Shown one piece after another: positions 16,484 through 23,044 of a DNA stretch of 23,044 nucleotides. Under the pieces are notes generated by a model, which worked only from the letters and a program-made list of their open reading frames with translations, was not told the origin of the DNA and made no database searches. Made by a program: the position numbers and the translations under genes. This DNA is from CAYJAD01 sp964371835. Its GTDB lineage: Bacteria; Desulfobacterota; Desulfovibrionia; Desulfovibrionales; Desulfovibrionaceae. How positions within the stretch are numbered: position 1 is the first letter of the stretch; every line of letters begins with the position of its first letter. The stretch lies in NCBI GenBank assembly GCA_964371835.1, contig CAYJOP010000025.1, positions 1 to 23,044 on the forward strand. Direction: 5' to 3'.

Positions 16484-16510
16484 AAAAAAAACCCTCAAAT
16501 GCGTTGAGGG
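16484..16510 (-). terminator. Riboswitch-controlled intrinsic terminator
   Basis: On the minus strand CCCTCAA (16510-16504) and TTGAGGG (16498-16492) form a perfect 7-bp stem around CGCAT, followed by eight T residues (16491-16484). It lies between the B12 aptamer and the permease start, about 10 bp before the ATG. This is the expression platform of a transcription-terminating riboswitch. An upstream GGAGG (near 16530-16526) can pair with CCTCC (near 16512), overlapping the terminator stem, as an alternative fold. Confidence 0.85.
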
Positions 16511-16552
16511 AGGAAACGTTTACTTACCTCCGTAGCAAAATCCCGTTGCTAC

Positions 16553-16735
16553 AGGTTATTATGTACTTAATGTACTAACATACATGGCTGGTCTTCCGGC
16601 TCAATCCCCTTACTTTCAGCCTTCCCGTTACCAGTGGCAATACAATCTAATTGTAAAAAGCAAAGTTACAGATTTTACGGCGGCGGGTCCGCTCTTGATT
16701 TACACAAGATTCCCAATAAAGCTCGTTGGCACCAT
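16553..16735 (-). promoter_or_regulatory. Cobalamin (B12) riboswitch aptamer
   Basis: On the minus strand the region carries the ordered cobalamin-riboswitch elements: GGTGCC (16733-16728) followed by AACGAGC, then TTGGGAA, GCGGACCCGCCGCCGTAA (the conserved ACCCGCC-CTGT-like block), GGTAACGGGAAGG, and finally the B12 box GAGCCGGAAGACCAGCC (16602-16586). Downstream a 7-bp hairpin, GTAGCAA/TTGCTAC (16552-16532), leads to the terminator. Known members bind adenosyl- or other cobalamins and lower expression when B12 is abundant. Here it should control the BtuCDF-like transporter, cobI and the MATE gene. Confidence 0.93.
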
Positions 16736-16776
16736 ATTATATTCGTCAAGCTATGTTATATTACACCTTCTGTCAA
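16736..16776 (-). promoter_or_regulatory. Candidate promoter of the riboswitch operon
   Basis: On the minus strand TTGACA (16776-16771) is followed after 17 bp by TAGCTT (16753-16748), which would start transcription about 8 nt before the aptamer. A perfect TATAAT (16741-16736) also lies just upstream of the aptamer but has no good -35 partner. Which one is used cannot be settled by reading alone. Confidence 0.4.
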
Positions 16777-16817
16777 TGTGGCTTTTAGCATTGTCTAATT
16801 AATCAGCACTAAAATAA

Positions 16818-16858
16818 GCCAGAATTAACTTCTGGCGCCCCAAAGGAGTATTTGGGGC
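16818..16858. repeat. Two back-to-back perfect hairpins
   Basis: GCCAGAA (16818-16824) pairs with TTCTGGC (16830-16836) around TTAAC. Directly adjoining, GCCCCAAA (16837-16844) pairs with TTTGGGGC (16851-16858) around GGAGTA. No riboswitch or RNA family is recognised. On the minus strand the outer hairpin is followed by TTATTTT, so the pair could act as a terminator reading leftward; on the plus strand no T tract follows. They lie about 275 bp upstream of the yjdM start. Confidence 0.6.
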
Positions 16859-17132
16859 AACGTACCTCTCTAAACAAAACATGAAAACGTGTTGTTCAGC
16901 ATCGACTAATTGAAATTGAAATTAATTTTAATGCAGATGGATGACATATACTTTTTTTGCAAAATAAAGTATTATAAATGTCTGCACCAATTATTGTTCT
17001 AATTTTTTTTGCAAGAGGGACAATTTGAAATAAATTTCGCACCTATATGGTCTGCAAAATTGTGTTAGATATTAATTTATGCTGACTTTTTTTGCACTTA
17101 GTCAACATTTAACCCCAAAATACGAGAAGCAT
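16859..17132. other. Non-coding AT-rich stretch before yjdM
   Basis: About 270 bp (about 390 bp counting back to the riboswitch promoter) without a convincing gene or a clear promoter pair. It has several T runs (for example TTTTTTT near 16950 and 17008). It probably holds the yjdM promoter, but no good hexamer pair could be chosen. Confidence 0.4.
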
Positions 17133-17474
17133 ATGAGCATCATACCCCCTTGTCCAAAATGTCAGTCACAATACGTCTATGAAGACAGTAGCCTTTTTAT
17201 TTGCCCTGAATGTGCCCATGAGTGGAGTCAGCAAGACATGGAAAACGACTCAAGCTCACTTGTGCGTGACGCCAACGGCACAGTATTGCAAGATGGAGAT
17301 ACCGTTACTGTTATCAAGGACTTAAAAGTAAAAGGTGCATCAGCCGTGGTGAAGGTTGGCACCAAGGTAAAAAACATTCGCCTAGTTGATGGAGACCATG
17401 ACATTGATTGTAAAATTCCTGGCATTGGAAAAATGGGTCTAAAGTCAGAATTTGTGCGCAAAGCATTGGATTAA
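17133..17474 (+). CDS. yjdM: YjdM/PhnA family zinc-ribbon protein
   Basis: A 113-aa small protein nearly the same length as E. coli YjdM (111 aa, formerly PhnA). The N-terminal zinc ribbon is CPKC (about 8-11) with CPEC (about 26-29). The conserved C-terminal domain follows: DANGTVLQDGDTVTVIKDLKVKG, then KVGTKVKNIRLVDGDHDIDCKIPG and the end LKSEFVRKAL. The ATG at 17133 was chosen by this alignment and a GAGAAG site upstream; an in-frame ATG at 17079 would add 18 unmatched residues. Despite the old name, it is not needed for phosphonate use in E. coli and its function is unknown. It has no obvious operon partner here. Confidence 0.93.
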   Translation: MSIIPPCPKCQSQYVYEDSSLFICPECAHEWSQQDMENDSSSLVRDANGTVLQDGDTVTVIKDLKVKGASAVVKVGTKVKNIRLVDGDHDIDCKIPGIGKMGLKSEFVRKALD

Positions 17475-17519
17475 AAATTTATGGCTAGCATTCTTAATGC
17501 AGTATATAGTTACATTTAG

Positions 17520-17663
17520 TTTAACATTATACTTTTTAAATTTGCTCAGACTATTTTTAATCCTGTGCGTCCAAGCTCAGTATATTCCATCACCGAAAAA
17601 GGCAAAACCCTCATTCCCATTCTAGAACTTATATGCCCGTGGGGAGGAAAAAACACTGACTAG
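17520..17663 (+). pseudogene. C-terminal remnant of an HxlR-family transcriptional regulator
   Basis: Reading codons from 17520 to the TAG at 17661-17663 gives an open stretch of 47 codons without a start codon. Its last 30 residues include VYSITEKGKTLIPILELIC, then PWGGKNTD and the stop. This matches the end of HxlR-type winged-helix regulators (typical form PxxVEYSLTxxGxSLIPILxxLxxWG). The recognition-helix part is missing and no matching sequence was found in other frames just upstream. It is a decayed gene end rather than a functional regulator. It begins 45 bp after yjdM. Confidence 0.65.
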
Positions 17664-18170
17664 CGCTTCATTTTACTAAAACTACCTTGCGAGCCATGCT
17701 CTTAGCTCACTCGACAGGCAAGCATATATTATGATTACAACGGCCAAAGCAAGTTGGCAGTGTTAATTAGCAATATTTAGCGATTTCAAATAATTAAGCA
17801 CGCTGGTATGGTGTAATATATATAATTTTGGCCATTAGCTGAAAGTAAATACAGCACTACCTTTTATTTTACGTTTAGCTAAATTTTTACATAAAAATAT
17901 CATTAAATTTCTCTTAACTAATATGATTTTCAATAATATTCTTGACATTGTTTGAAATTGTTATAATCATCCATCAGTGCTTAATTGAAATATTCTATGC
18001 ATAAGGTAGCAACACTAAAGCAATTTATTTCAATTCACCCCAGCAACGGTGATATATTTTTTGCATGTTCTTAAAATAATTATTTATTCACCTTTTTTAA
18101 CCTTATAAATTAATTGCACACAACAGTAAGATCCTTTAGCTTAGCACTTAACACTGAAATTTTATAAAAG
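17664..18170. other. Long AT-rich non-coding stretch upstream of the PEtN-transferase-like gene
   Basis: About 500 bp without a recognisable gene. A perfect TTGACA (17942-17947) and a perfect TATAAT (17962-17967) occur together but only 14 bp apart, too close for a standard sigma-70 promoter. No terminator or RNA gene is recognised. The stretch may contain decayed sequence like the HxlR remnant at its left edge. Confidence 0.45.
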
Positions 18171-20432
18171 ATGTTAACTAGCACAAAATATATTTTTAAA
18201 CCCTTTTTTACTTTAGTAACTTTGGCCGCCATGACTTATATGCTCATAAGGTTTAGAGTTTCTAACGATATTTTTGATTATATACTGTGTGCTTTAATTA
18301 CATTGGCTTTATTTTTATTTGTAACTACCCTACTATCCTACAAAAATAAATGTTTTCATTTTTTTGCAATTATTGTGGCAGGAGTTTTTGCTTGCGGTTA
18401 TGGGGTTTTAACATATGTAAACGCCTATTATATTAACTCAAATACTCATTTATTAGAGCCTGATGTTTTTGCTGCATTGCAATCCAACTCTTCTGAGGCT
18501 TTATTCTTTTTTTGGGAAGATATGTACACCTTTTGGGGAATTATTTTTCTCTTTTTGTTCCCTGCCATAATTTTTTATGTTAATTTAAGAATTTCTGCCT
18601 TTTTTAGCGATGCAATGCCCTTAATTATAAAGCATTGTATTGTAATTTCCAGCGTTTTATTCATATTTACCACTTACAACCATCTCCATTTGTATGATTT
18701 TATAAACAAAAGAGTTTTTTCGTATATTGATGCGGTTAACAGTTTCAAGCTCGACTTTTCGCCACAGGCCAGCGGCAAAATGCAAAACCTAAAAGGAGAA
18801 GGTGAAATTTATCTCGTTGTCATAGGCGAATCACAAACTCGCGACCAAATGCAAATTTTTTCACCCTATCCTAGTGTAGCAAATACACCTTGGCTTTCAA
18901 AGCAATACTCTAATCCTGACTGGGTATTTTTTAAGAATTCTTTTTCATTTCATACGCATACTGTACAATCACTTTCTGCAGCCCTCACTGACAAAAGGGC
19001 TATACAGCCTAGTGAAACAAAGCATGTTGAAACAATTTTGTCTCTTTCAAAACGCTACAACATGAAGACCATATGGATTAGCAATCAAAGCAAGTCTGGT
19101 TTATATGAAAATGCCATAACCACTTTAGCATCCACGGCAGACGTAGTAAGATTTACTGAAGAAAATATATCAAATCAACAGCATGACCTAGAAATCATAC
19201 CCATTTTAGCTGACGAGCTTGAGAAAATAGAACCAAAGCAAAATGCCCTAATCGTTTTGCATCTCTTTGGATCACACTCACCCTATAGATTACGCTTTCC
19301 TAAAGATTTTACCAAAACTAACATCACAGATCCTAGTTTATTAGGTAACTTTGCTCAAAGTAAAAATCACACTAAATATATGGAATATCTTACAGCAATA
19401 CGCTATACAGACACAGTGCTGGAGAAAGTTTTCCACATACTTGAAGATGAACGCAAGCCTTCTGTATTAATTTATTTTTCTGATCATGGTGAAGATCCCA
19501 TTGAAACCATGGGCCACAATTTTACGACTTTTAGATGGAGTATGACACACATTCCTTTTTTCATTTGGATATCTGAAAAGTATAATAGACTTTACCCCAA
19601 TAAGTTAAGCACCTTGGCAGCAAATAAGAATAAATTTTTTACCAATGACTTAATATTTGACACTTATGCTGGTTTATTGAACATAAACGATGAAGTATAC
19701 CAAGGAATTTACGACATAGGAAATGAAGATTATAGCATTACTATTGATAATGCCGTCATCAGTGATAACATTAAAATAAAAGACGATTACTCTGTACGCA
19801 CGCAAGCTCACGATAAATTAATTGCTTTGGACAGCAGTAGCATTTTTAAGCTTGCTCAAGCTCATAGTATGAATATTAGCTCATTTCAGCTCACAGTAAA
19901 GTATACTAAGAATAATAATGGCGCAGATGACCTTATAGTCATAACACCACATGGAAAACCCATAACTACCCTTGATTCCTATATTAATTTAACACATTTA
20001 TATTTTGATTTTTTATTTTTAGATATTAGCAACCTAAGCTTAGAAAACATGCCAGCAATTGTCAGCATATTAGAAAAAATCAATCAAAAACATCATATTA
20101 AAGACCGAGTTTGCATTGGCAGTTTAAAACTTGAACTATTTTCTAACCTCTTAAATAACAATTGGAAAATGGTCTATATTATAAAGAATGACGAAAATTT
20201 AACCCAAAATCAATTACAGAACGTAGTAAAATATAAATTTTATGGAGTAGATTTTCCGCTGTCCAGCTTTGATAATATAAAAAACAAGCTTAATAACAAC
20301 CAGAAAAATTTAAAGTTTTTTGCTCGTAGCAATGATTGGCATTTTTCAGATAATGATTTAACAAATAAAATTTCGCCCTATGAAGAAATAGAAAAAATTG
20401 GAATTACATTTGATTCTGTTTTTTCAAACTAA
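18171..20432 (+). CDS. Sulfatase-fold phosphoethanolamine-transferase-like membrane protein with extra C-terminal domain
   Basis: A 753-aa protein. The N-terminal 170 residues hold about five membrane segments, as in EptA/CptA-type lipid or LPS phosphoethanolamine transferases. The periplasmic sulfatase-fold domain (about 213-510) has the expected metal and catalytic residues: IGES (Glu220), a Thr in SFHTHTVQSLSAALT (Thr262 or 264, likely nucleophile), GSHSPY (His369), YFSDHGED (Asp438, His439) and HIPFFIWIS (His460). The family transfers phosphoethanolamine, usually from phosphatidylethanolamine, to lipid A, LPS core or other glycans; the acceptor here is unknown. Residues about 530-753 are an extension beyond the usual length (about 540 aa), faintly resembling a glycerophosphodiesterase-like barrel without its active site. 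The coding sequence is visibly richer in A/T than its neighbours, and long non-coding stretches flank it, which suggests transfer. The ribosome site is weak (AAAAG). Confidence 0.85.
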   Translation: MLTSTKYIFKPFFTLVTLAAMTYMLIRFRVSNDIFDYILCALITLALFLFVTTLLSYKNKCFHFFAIIVAGVFACGYGVLTYVNAYYINSNTHLLEPDVFAALQSNSSEALFFFWEDMYTFWGIIFLFLFPAIIFYVNLRISAFFSDAMPLIIKHCIVISSVLFIFTTYNHLHLYDFINKRVFSYIDAVNSFKLDFSPQASGKMQNLKGEGEIYLVVIGESQTRDQMQIFSPYPSVANTPWLSKQYSNPDWVFFKNSFSFHTHTVQSLSAALTDKRAIQPSETKHVETILSLSKRYNMKTIWISNQSKSGLYENAITTLASTADVVRFTEENISNQQHDLEIIPILADELEKIEPKQNALIVLHLFGSHSPYRLRFPKDFTKTNITDPSLLGNFAQSKNHTKYMEYLTAIRYTDTVLEKVFHILEDERKPSVLIYFSDHGEDPIETMGHNFTTFRWSMTHIPFFIWISEKYNRLYPNKLSTLAANKNKFFTNDLIFDTYAGLLNINDEVYQGIYDIGNEDYSITIDNAVISDNIKIKDDYSVRTQAHDKLIALDSSSIFKLAQAHSMNISSFQLTVKYTKNNNGADDLIVITPHGKPITTLDSYINLTHLYFDFLFLDISNLSLENMPAIVSILEKINQKHHIKDRVCIGSLKLELFSNLLNNNWKMVYIIKNDENLTQNQLQNVVKYKFYGVDFPLSSFDNIKNKLNNNQKNLKFFARSNDWHFSDNDLTNKISPYEEIEKIGITFDSVFSN

Positions 20433-20907
20433 TTTTTTATTTATTAATTACAGCTTGCCTGCACAATTTATATTGTAAAAATCAGCACTTAAACTCTTTT
20501 GTCCCTACTTTAAACAGCCGCAAAAGCCATTTAGGGTTTTCAAAATTTTTTAAATCACTAATTTTTTCAATAATTAATTATTTACCGTGGTTTGCACTGC
20601 TGACACCGTTTGTATGAATACAGAACCAGTGTTTTCATGCAAGACTGGTCATTTTTGTATTTTTTTCATAAGCCACACCTAAAAATTCTTTGATGTTCCA
20701 AAATTTTCTATTTTATGCACCTTACTAGATTGTTACGCATTTTATCACCAAATTTTTAAATGAAACTATTTTGCTATGTTTTACCTGTTCTTTACTTACA
20801 TTTTATATTACTGTATTTTCAATCCTACACTAAAGCAGATTTAAACTTTTCCGATATATAGTTGAGTCTGCATATGTAATTTAATTTTTTTCATAAGGAA
20901 CATCATA
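20433..20907. other. AT-rich non-coding region before the cytochrome gene
   Basis: About 475 bp with no convincing gene on either strand. A weak hairpin, ACCAGT (20625-20630) with ACTGGT (20644-20649), is followed by a T-rich run and could serve as a poor terminator for the upstream gene. A ribosome site AAGGA (20895-20899) precedes the cytochrome ATG. No clear promoter pair was identified. Confidence 0.45.
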
Positions 20908-21396
20908 ATGCTTAAGCATTTTGCATCACATAAAATATTTGCAATAATATTCACATGTTTATTGTATCTACCTTCCAGTTTACTTGCTGCCGAAGCTAAT
21001 ATGGAAGCCACTAATAAATATGTGGGCGTGGACGCTTGTATGGATTGCCACGAAGACATCGTTACTATCTATAAATCCACATCAAAAAAAGCACATAGCG
21101 ATATTTCTGTTAAAAAAATGCGTGAAAAACTCACCGATGATGAATATAAAGAATGCCTGAAATGCCATACAACTGGCTATGGAATGCCTAGTGGATTTGT
21201 GAGTTTTGAAGAAACACCAGAGCTTGCTGTGGTTGGTTGTGAGTCTTGTCACGGAATGGGTTATTTACACACCATTGAGGCTAGTAAAGAAACCATATCT
21301 CGCACTCCCAACTTGGAATTGTGCGTCAAATGTCACGATGATTCCAAAGTACAACGCATTTCTTACGACGGCAGAATACATGCTGGCGGACACTAA
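20908..21396 (+). CDS. Secreted tetraheme cytochrome c (cytochrome c554-like)
   Basis: A 162-aa periplasmic multiheme cytochrome. A signal peptide (hydrophobic stretch about residues 10-27, SSLLA-AEA) directs export. Four CxxCH heme-attachment sites are present: CMDCH (44-48), CLKCH (83-87), CESCH (111-115) and CVKCH (139-143). Further His residues (63, 121, 158, 162) could serve as distal heme ligands. The spacing and the motif VGVDACMDCHEDIVTIYKSTSKKAHS resemble the cytochrome c554 family of electron carriers. It lies 29 bp before a chemotaxis receptor that has its own heme site, so a role in redox or oxygen sensing with that receptor is attractive but inferred. A 14-nt palindrome covers its start codon. 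Confidence 0.9.
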   Translation: MLKHFASHKIFAIIFTCLLYLPSSLLAAEANMEATNKYVGVDACMDCHEDIVTIYKSTSKKAHSDISVKKMREKLTDDEYKECLKCHTTGYGMPSGFVSFEETPELAVVGCESCHGMGYLHTIEASKETISRTPNLELCVKCHDDSKVQRISYDGRIHAGGH

Positions 21397-21425
21397 ACCA
21401 CATCTTGTGCAAACTGAGGTAATAA

Positions 21426-23044
21426 ATGCTTAGTTCCAGTAAATACATAGGTCGTAAATTTTCATTACTGCTTGCCATTATGATGGTTATTGTGGCCGGT
21501 ATTACCATTGCTTGGACAACAAGCGCCAATAAAAAACGTACACTTGTAATTTTAGAGGAGGCAACTGCTGTCACCAAAGGGCTTATGCAAACCATTATTT
21601 ATCGCCCTATGATGGCTGGTAATGACACAGCAACTCGCCATGAATTTGCCACATTAGCCCAAAAATACCCAGACATTCAAATGCATATGTCTGACTTTTT
21701 GGGTACGGTTACTTACTCCACAAACAAAGATTTTATAGAGCAAAAAATTGAAAACATTGATATTCCAGAACAAACCAAGCTAGAAGCAGCCCTTGCTTTT
21801 AAGGATACATATACATTTTCTAATCTAATTGAGGTTGACAAAAAATGGTACTTCACCAATGTGAGCAGCATTCCTAATCAACAAAGATGCTACCATTGCC
21901 ACGGATCAACAAAAAACATATTGGGCCAGTTTACCATTATGCGTGATGTCACATCCAATATGGATGAACTTGCAAATACTACCTATAGAACAGGAGCCCT
22001 TGGCATTGCTGCACTCATCTTCATGATTTTTTTCTTAAGAGTTTTCGTACGTCAAGTCATTGTTTCACGATTAAGCAAATTAAGAGATGCCAGTAACGAA
22101 GTTGCACATGGTAACTTGGATGCCGACTTTAGTGTCGCTGGAGAAGATGAACTTAATACACTAAGTCAAAACCTTGCGGCAATGGTCAATGACATTAAAA
22201 CAGAAATGGGCTTTTCCAAAGGCATACTTGCCGGAATTTCAGTACCATATATTGTGGTAGACCTTGAGGGTGTAATCACCGCCTGCAATAAACAAATTAT
22301 ACATGGTCTTGGTCTAGATCTTACACCCCAAAAATGCATTGGCACAAAAATGATTGATTTTACTCAACAAGTTGGACTTGGAGACACATTACTCTCAAAC
22401 GTACTAACAACTGGTAAGGGTGTAACTGACCAACCAATGTCCTTTACCAACTTGCGCGGTATTCATAAATACTACCTTGTATCCTCGCACCCACTTTATG
22501 ATTTAGACAAAAACTTAATCGGTGCCTTTGCTATTGGTATTGATATTACAGAAATTAGGCAACAACAGGAAGTTGTTGAGGAGCAAAACAAACGCATTGC
22601 CAATAGTGCAGAATCTGCAAAAAATATTTCAGAAATGGTTGCCCAAAGCTCCACCCTGCTTGCTACTCAGGTAAAAACAGCCCAAGATGCATCTTTAAAT
22701 ATTCTTGAGCAGACTCAATCCTCTGTTGTTGCCTGTGAGCAAATGCTTTCCAGCTCAAATTCCGTTACAGATAAAGCAGTACACTCTTCTGAATTAGCCG
22801 CTGAAGCAAGCTCAGAAACCGATGCAGGCCGTGAAGTAGTTAAAAATGCAGTACAATGCATTGAAGAAGTCATGGGGCAAGTTAATATCCTTGCTCAAGA
22901 CATGACCAGCCTTGGAACGCAAGCATCAGAAATTACACAAATTATATCTGTAATTGATGAAATTGCAGACCAGACCAATTTACTTGCTCTAAATGCCGCC
23001 ATTGAAGCTGCGCGCGCAGGTGAAGCAGGGCGCGGTTTTGCTGT
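21426..23044 (+). CDS. Heme-binding methyl-accepting chemotaxis protein (partial, cut by window end)
   Basis: An open frame of at least 539 codons running off the window. Order: transmembrane helix (about 12-30); periplasmic sensor domain (about 31-188) with one CxxCH site in NQQRCYHCHGSTKNILG (Cys155-His159), indicating covalent heme c; second transmembrane helix (about 190-208); HAMP (about 209-262); PAS domain (about 263-378); and the methyl-accepting signalling domain, whose hairpin tip IADQTNLLALNAAIEAARAGEAGRGFA is present just before the end. Heme-bearing receptors of this kind, such as DcrA of Desulfovibrio, sense redox or oxygen and signal through CheA/CheW. The ATG at 21426 has GAGGTAAT upstream and follows the cytochrome gene by 29 bp. 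The missing part should be the return helix of the signalling domain. Confidence 0.92.
   Translation, partial: MLSSSKYIGRKFSLLLAIMMVIVAGITIAWTTSANKKRTLVILEEATAVTKGLMQTIIYRPMMAGNDTATRHEFATLAQKYPDIQMHMSDFLGTVTYSTNKDFIEQKIENIDIPEQTKLEAALAFKDTYTFSNLIEVDKKWYFTNVSSIPNQQRCYHCHGSTKNILGQFTIMRDVTSNMDELANTTYRTGALGIAALIFMIFFLRVFVRQVIVSRLSKLRDASNEVAHGNLDADFSVAGEDELNTLSQNLAAMVNDIKTEMGFSKGILAGISVPYIVVDLEGVITACNKQIIHGLGLDLTPQKCIGTKMIDFTQQVGLGDTLLSNVLTTGKGVTDQPMSFTNLRGIHKYYLVSSHPLYDLDKNLIGAFAIGIDITEIRQQQEVVEEQNKRIANSAESAKNISEMVAQSSTLLATQVKTAQDASLNILEQTQSSVVACEQMLSSSNSVTDKAVHSSELAAEASSETDAGREVVKNAVQCIEEVMGQVNILAQDMTSLGTQASEITQIISVIDEIADQTNLLALNAAIEAARAGEAGRGFA

Noticed and set aside
17757..17777. Possible sigma-54 promoter (TTGGCAG...TTAGCA)
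   Set aside because: The distance between the GG and GC elements is two bases too long for sigma-54 recognition and the -12 element is poor.
17942..17967. TTGACA and TATAAT as a promoter for the PEtN-transferase-like gene
   Set aside because: Both hexamers are perfect but only 14 bp apart, outside the normal 16-18 bp, and they lie about 200 bp from the start codon. Noted but not called.
1..23044. CRISPR arrays, insertion sequences, tRNA or rRNA genes
   Set aside because: No regularly spaced repeats, no transposase or terminal repeats, and no cloverleaf or rRNA-like sequence were recognised by eye on either strand; a dedicated scan was not possible.

Overview
This AT-rich window reads like chromosomal DNA from an anaerobic, Gram-negative deltaproteobacterium, most likely a low-GC relative of Desulfovibrio (Desulfovibrionales). 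The basis is gene content only: a tetraheme c-type cytochrome beside a heme-binding chemotaxis receptor, an oxygen-labile cysteine desulfidase, hflKC, a stand-alone YcaO protein, and corrinoid uptake and synthesis genes under a B12 riboswitch. No rRNA is present, so the placement is an inference. I see no transposase, integrase, phage structural gene or CRISPR array.

Layout. (1) 1-121: three adjacent hairpins, the last a convincing bidirectional terminator. (2) 122-2839, minus strand: hflK-hflC-CI-like repressor, an operon that makes a membrane protease regulator (HflKC) and a repressor whose peptidase domain lacks the catalytic Ser/Lys pair. (3) 2840-3249: divergent promoter region. (4) 3250-8427, plus strand: L-cysteine desulfidase, a secreted EF-hand protein, YgiQ-type radical SAM protein, NadD and a TPR protein, closely spaced. 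(5) 8462-11224, minus strand: rplM-rpsI, a terminator, then ycaO. (6) 11509-16741, minus strand: a cobalamin riboswitch with a clear terminator, then a BtuCDF-like ABC transporter (permease, ATPase, binding protein), CobI/CbiL methyltransferase and a MATE efflux protein. The five genes overlap or lie 1-36 bp apart, so they probably form one corrinoid-responsive operon. (7) 16742-20907: a tandem hairpin, yjdM/phnA, the C-terminal remnant of an HxlR-family regulator, and a long, very AT-rich phosphoethanolamine-transferase-like gene with an extra C-terminal domain, flanked by unusually long non-coding stretches. (8) 20908-23044, plus strand: a secreted tetraheme cytochrome c followed by a methyl-accepting chemotaxis protein with its own CxxCH heme site, cut by the window end.

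The parts most worth following up are the MATE protein inside the B12-riboswitch operon, the cleavage-dead repressor tied to hflKC, the C-terminal extension of the phosphoethanolamine-transferase-like protein, the cytochrome/heme-receptor pair, and the YcaO next to ribosomal genes without the usual partners. I do not see a clear-cut wholly new system; most of the window is recognisable core and accessory metabolism with some unusual gene associations.
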